A stretch of DNA of 10,201 nt, taken from contig JANSYB010000034.1 in the NCBI GenBank assembly GCA_024742655.1, positions 1 to 10,201 of the forward strand, in the 5' to 3' direction. The DNA comes from Paracoccaceae bacterium. Its GTDB lineage: Bacteria; Pseudomonadota; Alphaproteobacteria; Rhodobacterales; Rhodobacteraceae. Shown in pieces: positions 1 to 7,595 of this stretch. Below the pieces are notes generated by a model that searched no databases, was not told where the DNA came from, and was given only the letters and a program-made list of their open reading frames with translations. Each line of letters starts with the position of its first letter. The stretch's first letter is position 1. A program made the position numbers and the translations under genes.

Positions 1-852
1 GTCGATATCCTGCCTGGGGACGGGCAACGCGATTACACCTGTGGCCTGAAGACCCGCGAGGGGCATCGGGGCACGGATATCGTGCTTCGGTCCTTCGAGA
101 TGCTGGAGGACGGCGTTGATGTGCTGGCCGCCGCGCCCGGCACCGTGGCCGCCACCCGCGACGGGATGGCAGATCGCGCCGTGACCCCCGAGAACCGAGC
201 CGAGATCGAAGGCCGCGAATGCGGTAATGCCGTGCGTGTCGATCACGGGGGCGGCTGGCAGACGCTTTATTGCCATATGAAGCGCGGCTCGATCGCGGTG
301 AAATCCGGCGATGTCGTGCAGGCCGGCGACCGGTTGGGTCACGTGGGGCTCAGCGGGCTGACCAACATCCCCCATATCCATATCAGCGTGCTGAAGGACG
401 GCCAGATCGTCGATCCGTTTCTGCCTGACAGCGTGGGCGGATCCTGTGGCGCGACCGCCGGTAACGGGTTGTGGATCGCCGCCCCCCCGTATAATCGCGC
501 GGGCCTCTTCACAGCCGGGTTTTCCAAGGGCGTGCCCTCCTTTGACGCGGTCAAGTCCGGCGCGGCGCGTGTGGCGCAGATCACGCCGGATGCGCCTCTG
601 GTGGTGTATGGTTTCGCGTTCTACCCGGAGTCCGGCGATCTGCTGACCCTTTGGGCCGAGGGGCCGGACGGTGAAATGTTTCGCACCGAAATCACGCTGG
701 ACGATCCGCAAATCCAATTGTTCCGCGCCTATGGCCGCAAGGCGCCGGCGGGCGGCTGGCCACCGGGTGACTATCGCGGCTATGTCGAATTCACCCGCGA
801 CGGCCGGCTGATCGCCATTCGCCATGCCGATGTCACGGTGCGCGCGCCCTGA
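1..852 (+). CDS. M23 family metallopeptidase, 5' end outside the window
   Basis: Likely a zinc endopeptidase that cuts peptidoglycan cross-links in the periplasm. The frame is open from base 1, so the true start lies upstream. A GTG at 82 is not the start, because the first metal motif lies before it. Counting from base 1, the LytM-type residues are all present: His22 and Asp26 (HxGxD-like), His92 in a YCHM segment, and His125/His127 in an HIH segment. By family knowledge His22, Asp26 and His127 bind zinc, while His92 and His125 are catalytic, so the enzyme should be active. The peptidase fold ends near residue 140. About 140 further residues, rich in predicted beta strands with Gly/Pro turns, form an extra C-terminal domain that I do not recognise. 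The signal peptide cannot be seen. Family call secure; substrate bond unknown. Confidence 0.9.
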   Translation, partial: VDILPGDGQRDYTCGLKTREGHRGTDIVLRSFEMLEDGVDVLAAAPGTVAATRDGMADRAVTPENRAEIEGRECGNAVRVDHGGGWQTLYCHMKRGSIAVKSGDVVQAGDRLGHVGLSGLTNIPHIHISVLKDGQIVDPFLPDSVGGSCGATAGNGLWIAAPPYNRAGLFTAGFSKGVPSFDAVKSGAARVAQITPDAPLVVYGFAFYPESGDLLTLWAEGPDGEMFRTEITLDDPQIQLFRAYGRKAPAGGWPPGDYRGYVEFTRDGRLIAIRHADVTVRAP

Positions 853-1120
853 TATCCGGCGCCTCGCGACTGACGCATGGCAGAATGGCCAGTCCGACAC
901 CTGCGCAGGCGACCATGGCCACGATCCCGACCGTCTTGTCATGCACAGACCGTAACGCGGTGTAAAACCGACGCATGCACCAAGCGGGCAGGCTATGTGC
1001 CGGTGTGCTCAGCGGGGAGGCCTGGAGATGTGAAACGCACCCTTCAGGATCAGTACGACCGCAAGATGCACCACGACCAGACCGCCCGGCAGGTTGAGCC
1101 GGAACAGATTCGGCCCGCAT
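833..1120 (-). pseudogene. Possible frameshifted remnant of a small two-helix membrane protein gene
   Basis: This 284-base gap has no good intact gene, but the minus strand shows two hydrophobic segments in different frames. The upstream frame encodes NLPGGLVVVHLAVVLILKG (about 1040-1100) and stops shortly after. The next frame, open to 833, encodes TVGIVAMVACAGVGLAILPC (about 870-935), with a possible ATG at 976 that lacks a Shine-Dalgarno. Both segments have GC-rich third positions like real genes here. One extra base in the run of four C (minus strand, bases 1014-1017) would join them into a single frame. I infer a decayed gene or a sequencing indel. There is no family assignment, and chance hydrophobicity remains possible. 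Confidence 0.25.
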
Positions 1121-1136
1121 CGAGACCGAACACCGA

Positions 1137-3092
1137 TCAGCGTTCCGTCAGCTTCAGCTCGATCCGGCGGTTCTGGGCCCGCGCCTCGGGCGTATCGGCC
1201 TCATTGACGGGCTGGAACTCGCCGAAACCGTTGGCCGCCAGCCGCGCGGGCGGCAGGCCCTGCGCGTCGATCAGGTAGCGCACCACCGAAAGCGCCCGCG
1301 CCTGGCTGAGTTCCCAGTTGTCCGCAAAGCGCGCATTGGGCCGGACCGGCACATCATCGGTGTGTCCATCCACCCGCAACACCCAGTCAATGCCATCGGG
1401 GATCTCGTCGATCACGTTACGCAATGTCGTGGCCACCCGCGCCACCTGTGACCGGCCCGCATCCGACAGATCGGTTTCGCCCGGTGCAAACAGCACCTCG
1501 GACGAAAACACGAACCGGTCCCCGTCGATGCGCACACCATCACGATCGCCCAGGACATCACGTAACCGGCCAAAGAACTCAGACCGGTAACGCTCCAGAT
1601 CCGCTTTTTCGGCCTCAAGGCGTTGCCGCTCGGCCTCTTCCAGCTCGCGGCGGCGGCGTTCCTCGGCGGCGACCCGGGCCAGAGCGGTGTTCAACTCATT
1701 ACCCAAGGACTGCAATTGCACATCCGTTGCCGCCTCGCGGGCCTTGGCATCGTCCAGCAATGCCTGCAACTGGCCCAGCTGTTCGCGCAGCGCCGCCACC
1801 TGCTGATTGAGCAAGGTCTGCTGTTTCTGGGCCTCGGACGCGATCTCGCCCTGCTCCGCTAGGTCTGCCCGCGCTTTGGCAAGCAGCACCGCGCGTGCTT
1901 CGGCCTCGCTGAGGGCCTGCTCGGCCTCCTGCTCGGCTGCCAGCTTGGCGGCCAGCGCGGCGGTCAGTTGCGCGCGCACATCTTCGGCGGAAACCGCTTC
2001 GGCCTCGGCAGCAGATACCGCCGCCTGGGCCTCTTGCTCGGCGGCGCGTTTGGCGGCCAGCGCGGCGGCCAGTTGCGCGCGCAACTCGTCAGCAGAAACC
2101 GCCTCGGCCTCGGCAGCCGACAGGGCCGACCTGGTTTCGGAGAGTTCCTGTTGCAGCACCGAGATCCGGGCGGTCTCGGCCTCGGCCTGCGCCAAAGCGG
2201 TCTCTGCCTGTTCGCGGGCCAAAAGCGCCGCCATCAGTTGCGCGTCGAGATCTTCCGTTGCGGCCTCGGCCGCGGCCAGCAAGGTCAGGGTTTCCTCTGC
2301 CTTTTTGCGCTGTTCCTCCAGCGCCAGCGTCATGGCGGTCAATTCGGAACCGGCATTCTGCAAACGCTCCCGCAAGGCCTCGGCGGCTGCGGCCTCGGCC
2401 AGTTTTGCAGCCTCCTCTGCGGAGAGCTCGGCCTCAAGATCGGTCACCTGTGCGGACAGGGTTGTCTGGGCCTCCTGAGCCTCCGTGTAGCGCCGGCGCA
2501 GATCGGCTACCAATGCCTCGAGCGCCTCACGCCGGGCCGCGGCCAATCTGGCCTCTTCGGACTGGGCATCGACCTCGTCGCGCAACCCTGCCAGCGCCAG
2601 CTGCAACTGCTCTTGCTCGCTCAGCAATGCGTCACGCTCGCCTTCAAGCTCCGCGATCTGGCCCAGATTGGTGTCTTGCTGTGCCAACAACCCGGCCACC
2701 TGTTCCTCGAAGCTCACAATGCGGGCCTGCGCGGTTTCCAGCGCCTCGGCCTGCTCGGAGGTCTGGGCCTGCAAAGACGCGATCAGCGCCGCCTGCTGTT
2801 GCTGCAGGCTGCGCGCATCCCCAAGCGTTGCGGTCAATTCGCCCACGCGCTCCGTCAGGGTGGCGTTGCGATCCTGTTCCAGACCGAGGGCCTGAGCCAG
2901 TGCGGCGACCTCGGCGGACAACTCGTCGAGTTTGCTGGCCTGACCCGAAATGGTTTCGCGCAAGACGAACTGCACAATCATGAAAATCGTCAGCACGAAC
3001 ATCAGAACCAGCAACAGCCCGGTCATCGCATCCACGAATCCCGGCCAGATCGAGGCCTGGAACCGGGTGCCGGTGCGCCGGGACAACGCCAT
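1137..3092 (-). CDS. MotB/OmpA-like peptidoglycan-binding protein with long coiled coil
   Basis: Predicted inner-membrane protein that spans the periplasm and grips peptidoglycan. Of 651 residues, about 18-44 form a single N-terminal membrane helix. Asp21, in GFVDAMTGLLLVL, sits where MotB-type stators carry their proton-binding aspartate. Residues about 45-515 are an Ala/Glu/Gln/Leu-rich coiled coil, containing a 35-residue tandem repeat. Residues about 521-649 are an OmpA-like domain with VDGHTDD (574-580), DNWELSQARA (591-600) and NRRIEL (641-646); by family knowledge the Asp591/Arg599 pair would bind diaminopimelate. The ATG lies 3 bases after the stop of the channel gene upstream, and a GAGGGG sequence inside that gene's end serves as ribosome site, so the two are translationally linked. 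MotB is about 300 residues, so the coiled coil is exceptional. TolR/Pal-like or Zorya ZorB-like roles are alternatives; the true function is unknown. Confidence 0.88.
   Translation of the reverse strand: MALSRRTGTRFQASIWPGFVDAMTGLLLVLMFVLTIFMIVQFVLRETISGQASKLDELSAEVAALAQALGLEQDRNATLTERVGELTATLGDARSLQQQQAALIASLQAQTSEQAEALETAQARIVSFEEQVAGLLAQQDTNLGQIAELEGERDALLSEQEQLQLALAGLRDEVDAQSEEARLAAARREALEALVADLRRRYTEAQEAQTTLSAQVTDLEAELSAEEAAKLAEAAAAEALRERLQNAGSELTAMTLALEEQRKKAEETLTLLAAAEAATEDLDAQLMAALLAREQAETALAQAEAETARISVLQQELSETRSALSAAEAEAVSADELRAQLAAALAAKRAAEQEAQAAVSAAEAEAVSAEDVRAQLTAALAAKLAAEQEAEQALSEAEARAVLLAKARADLAEQGEIASEAQKQQTLLNQQVAALREQLGQLQALLDDAKAREAATDVQLQSLGNELNTALARVAAEERRRRELEEAERQRLEAEKADLERYRSEFFGRLRDVLGDRDGVRIDGDRFVFSSEVLFAPGETDLSDAGRSQVARVATTLRNVIDEIPDGIDWVLRVDGHTDDVPVRPNARFADNWELSQARALSVVRYLIDAQGLPPARLAANGFGEFQPVNEADTPEARAQNRRIELKLTER
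1908..2117 (-). repeat. Two tandem 105-base units inside the coiled coil of the OmpA-like gene
   Basis: Residues 326-360 (bases 2013-2117) and 361-395 (bases 1908-2012) are adjacent 35-residue copies matching at 27 of 35 positions. Both begin AAEAEAVSA and share RAQL, AAALAAK or TAALAAK, and AAEQEA. The bases also match closely, for example cagttgcgcgcgca at 1965 and again at 2070, exactly 105 apart. The following residues (EAEARAVLLAKARADLA) look like a worn third copy. Thirty-five residues is exactly five heptads, so gaining or losing a unit would keep coiled-coil register. Confidence 0.85.
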
Positions 3093-3095
3093 GGG

Positions 3096-4310
3096 TTATT
3101 GCCCCTCGCCCGGGTCTGCCCTGCGCGCGCGCATGGGTTGGGGCGCCCGATCCTGCATCTGGGCGATGACACGCGACAACGCGGTCAGGTCGGTCCGGAT
3201 CTCGGTCATGGTTTCCTGACGCCCGGCGCTGATTTCTTCCAGAATTCGCAGCATCTGAACGTCGATCGAGCGCAGACGCATCCGGCTTTCGGCATCCAGC
3301 CCCTCGCCGATATGTTCCGCCCGCGTCTCAAGCTTGTCCAGCAGACGCTCCTGCCCCTCGGCCACGCGCAAAAGCGCGGTATTCAAGGGGTTCGCCTCGG
3401 ACATGCGATGCGTCAGACGCTCGACCGAATCCGCCAGAACCCCCAGTTTCTCGTCCACCATGGCGCGGCTGACATCGGATTGCGTCAGCATCATCTGCAG
3501 GCTTTCCATTTGCTCGGCCATGTGGTCGAGGACACCGGCCATCATACCGGCCTCGCCACTGCCTTCGCCGTCGCCGCTGGCAAAGCCCACGCGCGTGATC
3601 GTGGACATCCATTCCTCCAGCTCGCGGTAGAACCGGTTCTGGCCATGGCTGGCAAAGAGTTCCAGCAGGCCGACAACCAACGATCCCGCCAGACCCAGAA
3701 GCGAGCTGGCAAAGGCCACGCCCATCCCGCCCAGCTGTGCCTCGAGCCCGGTCATCAGGCGATTGAACACCTCGACCCCGCCCTCGCCCTCCTGCGGCGC
3801 CAGGCTTCGGATCGTGTCCACGACCGCCGGCACGGTTGTGGCAAGACCGTAGAACGTCCCCAGAAGCCCCAGGAAAATCAGCATATTGACGATGTAACGC
3901 GTGATCTCGCGCGCCTCGTCGATGCGCTGCGCCACCGAATCCAGGATCGAGCGCGCGGAGCCGGAGGCAATCTGCATCCGCTTTCCACGCTGGCGCAGAA
4001 GCGTGGCCAGAGGTGCCAGCAGGCGCGGCGCCTTGACGATTTCATGCCCGGGCCGTTCGGTTGCGAAGCTCTCGATCCAGCGGACCGAGCCGATCAACTG
4101 AAAAACCTGCAAGAAACAGGCCAACACGCCGATCACGAAAACGAACACGATGAACCCGTTCAGATACGGGTTGGCCTGAAAGACCGGCAACACCCGCGGC
4201 AGGGCCAGAAAGGCCCCGAACACGGTCAGCCCCAGAACGACCAGCATCAGCATGATCTGTCGCACGGGGTGAGAGAATTGCGGCTCGACCTCTCGGTCCG
4301 GCTGGTCCAT
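3096..4310 (-). CDS. MotA/TolQ/ExbB-like proton channel protein with long cytoplasmic tail
   Basis: Predicted inner-membrane channel subunit that, with the OmpA-like protein encoded just downstream, would turn proton flow into movement or force. The 404 residues show four hydrophobic helices at about 18-38, 50-74, 139-163 and 192-220. This is a MotA-like arrangement, with a cytoplasmic loop between helices 2 and 3. Helix 3 contains GLLGTFYGLA, typical of the MotA_ExbB family. Residues about 225-385 form an amphipathic, probably coiled-coil tail, unlike short TolQ or ExbB tails. I chose the ATG at 4310, preceded by GGGAG about 8 bases upstream. The ATG at 4415 would overlap chaC and add a non-hydrophobic stretch. 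The gene lies 68 bases after chaC and 3 bases before its partner. Family call good; the machine it drives is unknown. Confidence 0.87.
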   Translation of the reverse strand: MDQPDREVEPQFSHPVRQIMLMLVVLGLTVFGAFLALPRVLPVFQANPYLNGFIVFVFVIGVLACFLQVFQLIGSVRWIESFATERPGHEIVKAPRLLAPLATLLRQRGKRMQIASGSARSILDSVAQRIDEAREITRYIVNMLIFLGLLGTFYGLATTVPAVVDTIRSLAPQEGEGGVEVFNRLMTGLEAQLGGMGVAFASSLLGLAGSLVVGLLELFASHGQNRFYRELEEWMSTITRVGFASGDGEGSGEAGMMAGVLDHMAEQMESLQMMLTQSDVSRAMVDEKLGVLADSVERLTHRMSEANPLNTALLRVAEGQERLLDKLETRAEHIGEGLDAESRMRLRSIDVQMLRILEEISAGRQETMTEIRTDLTALSRVIAQMQDRAPQPMRARRADPGEGQ

Positions 4311-4378
4311 CTGGACGGCTCCCGGCACTGTTTTTCGTTGGGCCAACCCTACGCTGTCATGCCAATCAAGCCAAGGAT

Positions 4379-4909
4379 TTATGCACTCAGATGCCGCACC
4401 CTCTGAACCAGCCAATCCAGCTCACGGTCAGATATCCCCAGCTCGATCAGATGCGCGGTCGTATTGTAGAGATACTCGGTATTCGGGCCGCGCCCACCCA
4501 CCGCCTGCGCGATGATCCGGGCCTGCTCTTCGAGATCAAGACCGCCGCAATATTGCACATGCTCGGGATCCACCACGTAGGTCACCGCCTCGACCCGGCG
4601 CCCGTCATTGAGGTCGATGTGCAGGCTCCGCTCAATGTAGGCCGAGGAAATCAGCTCCCGCTCCCGCAGATAGTCCAGAACGCGGTTCTCTTCTTCCTCG
4701 TGCACGGCCAGCCCGACACCCCGGCAATGCGCCCCCTCCAGCGCATCAAGCGCAAGGACGAGGCCCGGATTGTCATCCGTGCCGCGATGATGCACCGAGC
4801 GCATGCAAAAACTCCGGTGATAGCCGGGCAGCGTGGCCAGAACCCTCTGAACCGGCTCGAAGCCGGGGTTCCAGACCAGCGATCCATAGGCGAAAACCCA
4901 CATCGTCAT
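4379..4909 (-). CDS. chaC: ChaC-like gamma-glutamylcyclotransferase
   Basis: Likely cytoplasmic enzyme that degrades glutathione to 5-oxoproline and Cys-Gly. Family signatures are visible along the 176 residues: WVFAYGSLVWNPGF at 4-17 with the YGSL substrate loop, GYHRSFC at 29-35, HRGTDDNPGLVLALD at 41-55, RERE at 82-85 and NTEYLYN at 143-149. Glu85 aligns by eye with the catalytic glutamate in the FREKGGY segment of human CHAC2. The length is close to CHAC2 (184) and shorter than E. coli ChaC (231). The ATG at 4909 has AGGA about 8 bases upstream; a second ATG two codons later is possible. It is the first gene of the minus-strand run into the channel pair, but nothing in the sequence shows a shared function. 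A broader gamma-glutamylamine cyclotransferase is the main alternative. Confidence 0.85.
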   Translation of the reverse strand: MTMWVFAYGSLVWNPGFEPVQRVLATLPGYHRSFCMRSVHHRGTDDNPGLVLALDALEGAHCRGVGLAVHEEEENRVLDYLRERELISSAYIERSLHIDLNDGRRVEAVTYVVDPEHVQYCGGLDLEEQARIIAQAVGGRGPNTEYLYNTTAHLIELGISDRELDWLVQRVRHLSA

Positions 4910-4977
4910 TTTGCTGTTCCTCGCGCTTTTGACGCCTTAAACACCATCCGCAAGAGGCAGGAAAGGGGCAGCCGGAC
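4910..4977. promoter_or_regulatory. Divergent intergenic region between chaC and the DUF2125 gene
   Basis: Only 68 bases separate the two divergent start codons, so both promoters must lie here or reach into the coding regions. Both ribosome sites are visible: AGGA on the minus strand before 4909, and AAGGGG on the plus strand before 4978. I cannot pick out convincing -35/-10 boxes. Confidence 0.5.
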
Positions 4978-5982
4978 ATGCGTACACTCTTGATGATCAT
5001 CCTCGTGGCGGCCGCGGCGTGGTCTGGCTATTGGTACGTCGGCTCCACCGGGGCGACCCGCGCCTTCGAGACGTGGTTCGAGGACCGTCGTGCCGAAGGC
5101 TGGGTGGCCGATTACGCAGAACTGACGACCCGCGGCTTCCCGAACCGCTTCGACACCACCTTTACCGAGATCGCCCTGGCGGATCCCGAAACCGGTCTGG
5201 CCTGGGAGGCGCCGTTCTTTCAGCTTTTCGCGCTCAGCTACCGGCCCAATCACATCATCGCGGTCTGGCCCAACGATCAGCTTCTGGCCTCACCACTGCA
5301 GAAATACGACATCACCAGCGACGACCTGCGGGCCAGTCTTGTCACCCGGGCCACGCCACAGTTGCCGCTTGACCGGCTGACACTGACCGGGCAGGCACTG
5401 ACCCTCGCCGCCGAGGGAGAGGATCAACCGACACGGATCGGCACCCTGACCCTCGGCGCGGAACGCCTCGCAGGGGCCGACAGTGGCTACAGGCTTGGTC
5501 TGCGTGCCGATGGCGTGGCGCCCGCCCTTGACTGGCGGGTCCGGATCGACCCGGGCGGCAAGCTGCCCGAAACATTCGAGGCGCTGCAGGTGGACATGGC
5601 CGTGACCTTCGACAAGCCATGGGACCTCAGCGCGATCGAGGATGCCCGCCCACAACCCCGCAGGATCGACCTGCGCCTGGCGCAGGCAACCTGGGGGCGG
5701 CTCGACCTGCAGGCCGCCGGAGAGGTGGAGGTGGATGCCGCCGGCAATCCGGACGGCAAAATCGTGATCAAGGCACGCAACTGGCGCGAGATCCTGCGAC
5801 TGGCCGTGGAGTCAGGCGCCCTGCCCGCCGGGTTCGCGGATACGCTCGAAGACGGCCTGTCCCTCGTCTCGCAAATGGCGGGCAATCCCAAGACGCTCGA
5901 TATCCCGCTGACCCTGCGCAACGGCACGGTCCGCCTGGGGCCGGTGCCCATCGGCCCTGCCCCGGTCCTGCGTCTGCGCTAA
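4978..5982 (+). CDS. DUF2125 family envelope protein
   Basis: The function is unknown. The 334 residues begin with a short positive start (MR) and a hydrophobic stretch to about residue 22, with no clear cleavage motif, so this is an uncleaved anchor or a signal peptide; the rest should be periplasmic. The segment RGFPNRFDT at 52-60, followed by repeated beta-rich units (LTLTGQALTLAAEG, IDLRLAQATWGRLDLQAAGE), matches what I know of DUF2125 proteins of Rhodobacterales and relatives. The long run of beta strands resembles AsmA-like lipid-bridge folds, but that is inference only. The ATG at 4978 is preceded by AAGGGG about 9 bases away. The gene stands alone on this strand, divergent from chaC and convergent with the extensin-like gene. 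Family assignment is by recognition, not search. Confidence 0.8.
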   Translation: MRTLLMIILVAAAAWSGYWYVGSTGATRAFETWFEDRRAEGWVADYAELTTRGFPNRFDTTFTEIALADPETGLAWEAPFFQLFALSYRPNHIIAVWPNDQLLASPLQKYDITSDDLRASLVTRATPQLPLDRLTLTGQALTLAAEGEDQPTRIGTLTLGAERLAGADSGYRLGLRADGVAPALDWRVRIDPGGKLPETFEALQVDMAVTFDKPWDLSAIEDARPQPRRIDLRLAQATWGRLDLQAAGEVEVDAAGNPDGKIVIKARNWREILRLAVESGALPAGFADTLEDGLSLVSQMAGNPKTLDIPLTLRNGTVRLGPVPIGPAPVLRLR

Positions 5983-6066
5983 CGTATTCGCCCGGCCCGA
6001 AGGGGCGCGCGGCCCAAGCGCCAAAACATCCCACGTGGCGCGGCCTTGCATCTGCGTCAACCGCGC

Positions 6067-6672
6067 TCAGCGGCAGTAGGGGCCATAGCCATGATCGGCG
6101 ATGTCGAAATGGAAATGATCGCGGTGATGCACGTCCGATTCCGGGCCCAAAACCGTTCCGTAGGGCCCGCAGGCACTTCCATGCAGCTTGCGCAGGATTC
6201 GCCCACGCTTGCCGCTGCCCCAGTCATCGAGAACCGAAATCTCGGAGCCATCCGCAAGCTGGAACGCGGCAATGTCGATGGCCTTGCCCTTGGCATGCTC
6301 CGACAACCGTGCGCCGGGCTGGTTGTTGCGGCTCCGGCACGCATAATGCGCCGCCACCTTCAGGCCCGTCACACCACCGCCGGTGTTGCCGATGGTCGGC
6401 ACCATGTGGCGATCGATCCAGCCCTTCATCGCCCGCGCCTTGTCGCAGCGCATCTGCGCGGGCTGGCTGAGCGTGATCCCGCCGATTTGCGTGACGGAAA
6501 CCGCATCAGGGATACCGCAGGCACCGGGCCCGGGTACTTCGCCAATGGACATGCCCTTGATCGACGGGTCACCACAAACCGACCCGCGGGTCGAGACGAC
6601 GGCCTCGTCGCGCCCCCCGCCAATCATCGAACATCCCATCAAGATCAAGGGGATGAACAAACCAAACCGCAT
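6067..6672 (-). CDS. Extensin-like C-terminal domain lipoprotein
   Basis: Probable lipoprotein of 201 residues, matching bacterial extensin-like C proteins (Pfam Extensin-like_C). A short signal sequence ends in the lipobox LMGC, so Cys14 should be lipidated. The conserved core has ACRSRNN at 111-117, SEHAKGKAIDIAAF at 124-137 and HHRDHFHFD at 182-190. His126, Asp133 and His186 or His188 follow the SxHxxGxAxD...HxH pattern of LAS-type zinc peptidases (VanX/VanY, MepA), so a peptidoglycan amidase or peptidase role is reasonable though not established. Six cysteines follow Cys14 (33, 52, 76, 112, 168, 200), suggesting disulphides. The ATG lies 5 bases after the stop of the dehydrogenase gene, with GAGG sequences at that gene's end, so it is the last gene of the hisC operon. 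It ends 84 bases from the convergent DUF2125 stop. Confidence 0.85.
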   Translation of the reverse strand: MRFGLFIPLILMGCSMIGGGRDEAVVSTRGSVCGDPSIKGMSIGEVPGPGACGIPDAVSVTQIGGITLSQPAQMRCDKARAMKGWIDRHMVPTIGNTGGGVTGLKVAAHYACRSRNNQPGARLSEHAKGKAIDIAAFQLADGSEISVLDDWGSGKRGRILRKLHGSACGPYGTVLGPESDVHHRDHFHFDIADHGYGPYCR

Positions 6673-6677
6673 CTGCC

Positions 6678-7595
6678 TCAGCCTCGTTTCACGCGCCCGA
6701 AATCCGGCGCATCCGTGTCTTGCCTGGCCTCGATGATACCACGGCGAATGTCCCGTGTCCGCGTGAAATAGTCGAACAGCAACTCACCATCCCCGGTGCG
6801 GATCGCCCTTTGCAGCGCGAACAGCTCCTCGGTGAAGCGACCGAGGATTTCCAGTGTCGCCTCCTTGTTGCTCAGGAAAACATCGCGCCACATGGTCGGA
6901 TCGGATGCGGCAATCCGCGTGAAATCGCGAAAGCCCGCGGCGGAGTATTTGATGATCTCGCTGTCGGTCACACGTCGCAAATCGTCGGCCACGCCCACCA
7001 TCGTATATGCGATCAAGTGCGGGGCATGGCTGGTCACCGCGCAGACCAGATCATGGTGATCCGCGTCCATCTCGTCGGTTTTCGCGCCCATGCCCTGCCA
7101 CAACCGTTCCAGTCGATCGACCGCGTCGCGGTCGCTGCCGGGTATCGGAACGATCAGGCAATACTTGCCGTCAAACAGCTCGGCAAACCCGGATCTCGGC
7201 CCCGAATGTTCGGTTCCTGCCATCGGGTGGGCCGGAACGAAATGCACACCTGCGGGCAGGTGCGGCGCAACCGCCTCGATCACCGCGCCCTTGACCGATC
7301 CGACATCGCTGACCGTCGCGCCGGGCTTCAGCGCGGTGGCAATTTCCTGCGTGACAGCCCCCATGACGCCGACCGGCACGCACAGCACCACCAGGTCGGC
7401 GCCCTCCACCGCCTCGGCGGCGCTGTCACAGACCCGGTCGCAGAGCCTGATCTCGCGCGCCGCGGCCCGGGTCTCGGCCGAGCGAGCATAGCCGATCACC
7501 TCGCCGGCCAGACCCGCGCGTTTCATCGCCCAGAACATCGACGAGGCGATCAGGCCCAGCCCGATCAGGGCCACACGATCATAGATCACGCTCAT
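6678..7595 (-). CDS. tyrC: Prephenate/arogenate dehydrogenase
   Basis: Cytoplasmic enzyme of tyrosine synthesis that oxidatively decarboxylates prephenate or arogenate using NAD(P)+. The 305 residues show a Rossmann start ([12 protein letters not shown], 8-19), SDVGS (96-100), [11 protein letters not shown] (123-133), [10 protein letters not shown] (188-197) and GFRDFTRIA (221-229), all typical of the family. The third glycine of the usual GxGxxG is Ala17. I chose the ATG at 7595 because its start overlaps the hisC stop in ATGA and GAAGGA lies just upstream; the longer open frame to 7685 only reads into hisC. There is no chorismate mutase or ACT domain, so feedback control by tyrosine through ACT is not expected. 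Whether prephenate or arogenate is preferred cannot be read from sequence. The symbol could equally be tyrA. Confidence 0.93.
   Translation of the reverse strand: MSVIYDRVALIGLGLIASSMFWAMKRAGLAGEVIGYARSAETRAAAREIRLCDRVCDSAAEAVEGADLVVLCVPVGVMGAVTQEIATALKPGATVSDVGSVKGAVIEAVAPHLPAGVHFVPAHPMAGTEHSGPRSGFAELFDGKYCLIVPIPGSDRDAVDRLERLWQGMGAKTDEMDADHHDLVCAVTSHAPHLIAYTMVGVADDLRRVTDSEIIKYSAAGFRDFTRIAASDPTMWRDVFLSNKEATLEILGRFTEELFALQRAIRTGDGELLFDYFTRTRDIRRGIIEARQDTDAPDFGRVKRG
7592..7595 (-). other. ATGA stop-start overlap between hisC and tyrC
   Basis: The hisC stop TGA (7594-7592) and the tyrC start ATG (7595-7593) share bases, which implies translational coupling and a fixed ratio of the two enzymes. 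Confidence 0.95.

Noticed and set aside
1137..4310. Zorya-type phage defence system
   Set aside because: The ZorA/ZorB-like architecture is suggestive, but no helicase or nuclease gene (ZorC, ZorD or ZorE) is present and the flanks are housekeeping genes.
1968..4406. An 812-codon open frame on the plus strand across the channel and OmpA-like genes
   Set aside because: It is antisense to two well-supported genes with clear domains; it is Gln/His/Arg-rich, has no family features, and arises from the strong third-position GC bias of the opposite strand.
5983..6066. Bidirectional terminator between the convergent DUF2125 and extensin-like genes
   Set aside because: Small stems such as GGCGC...GCGCC and GCCC-GAAG-GGGC occur, but they are 4-5 bp, expected in GC-rich sequence, and no T run follows on either strand.
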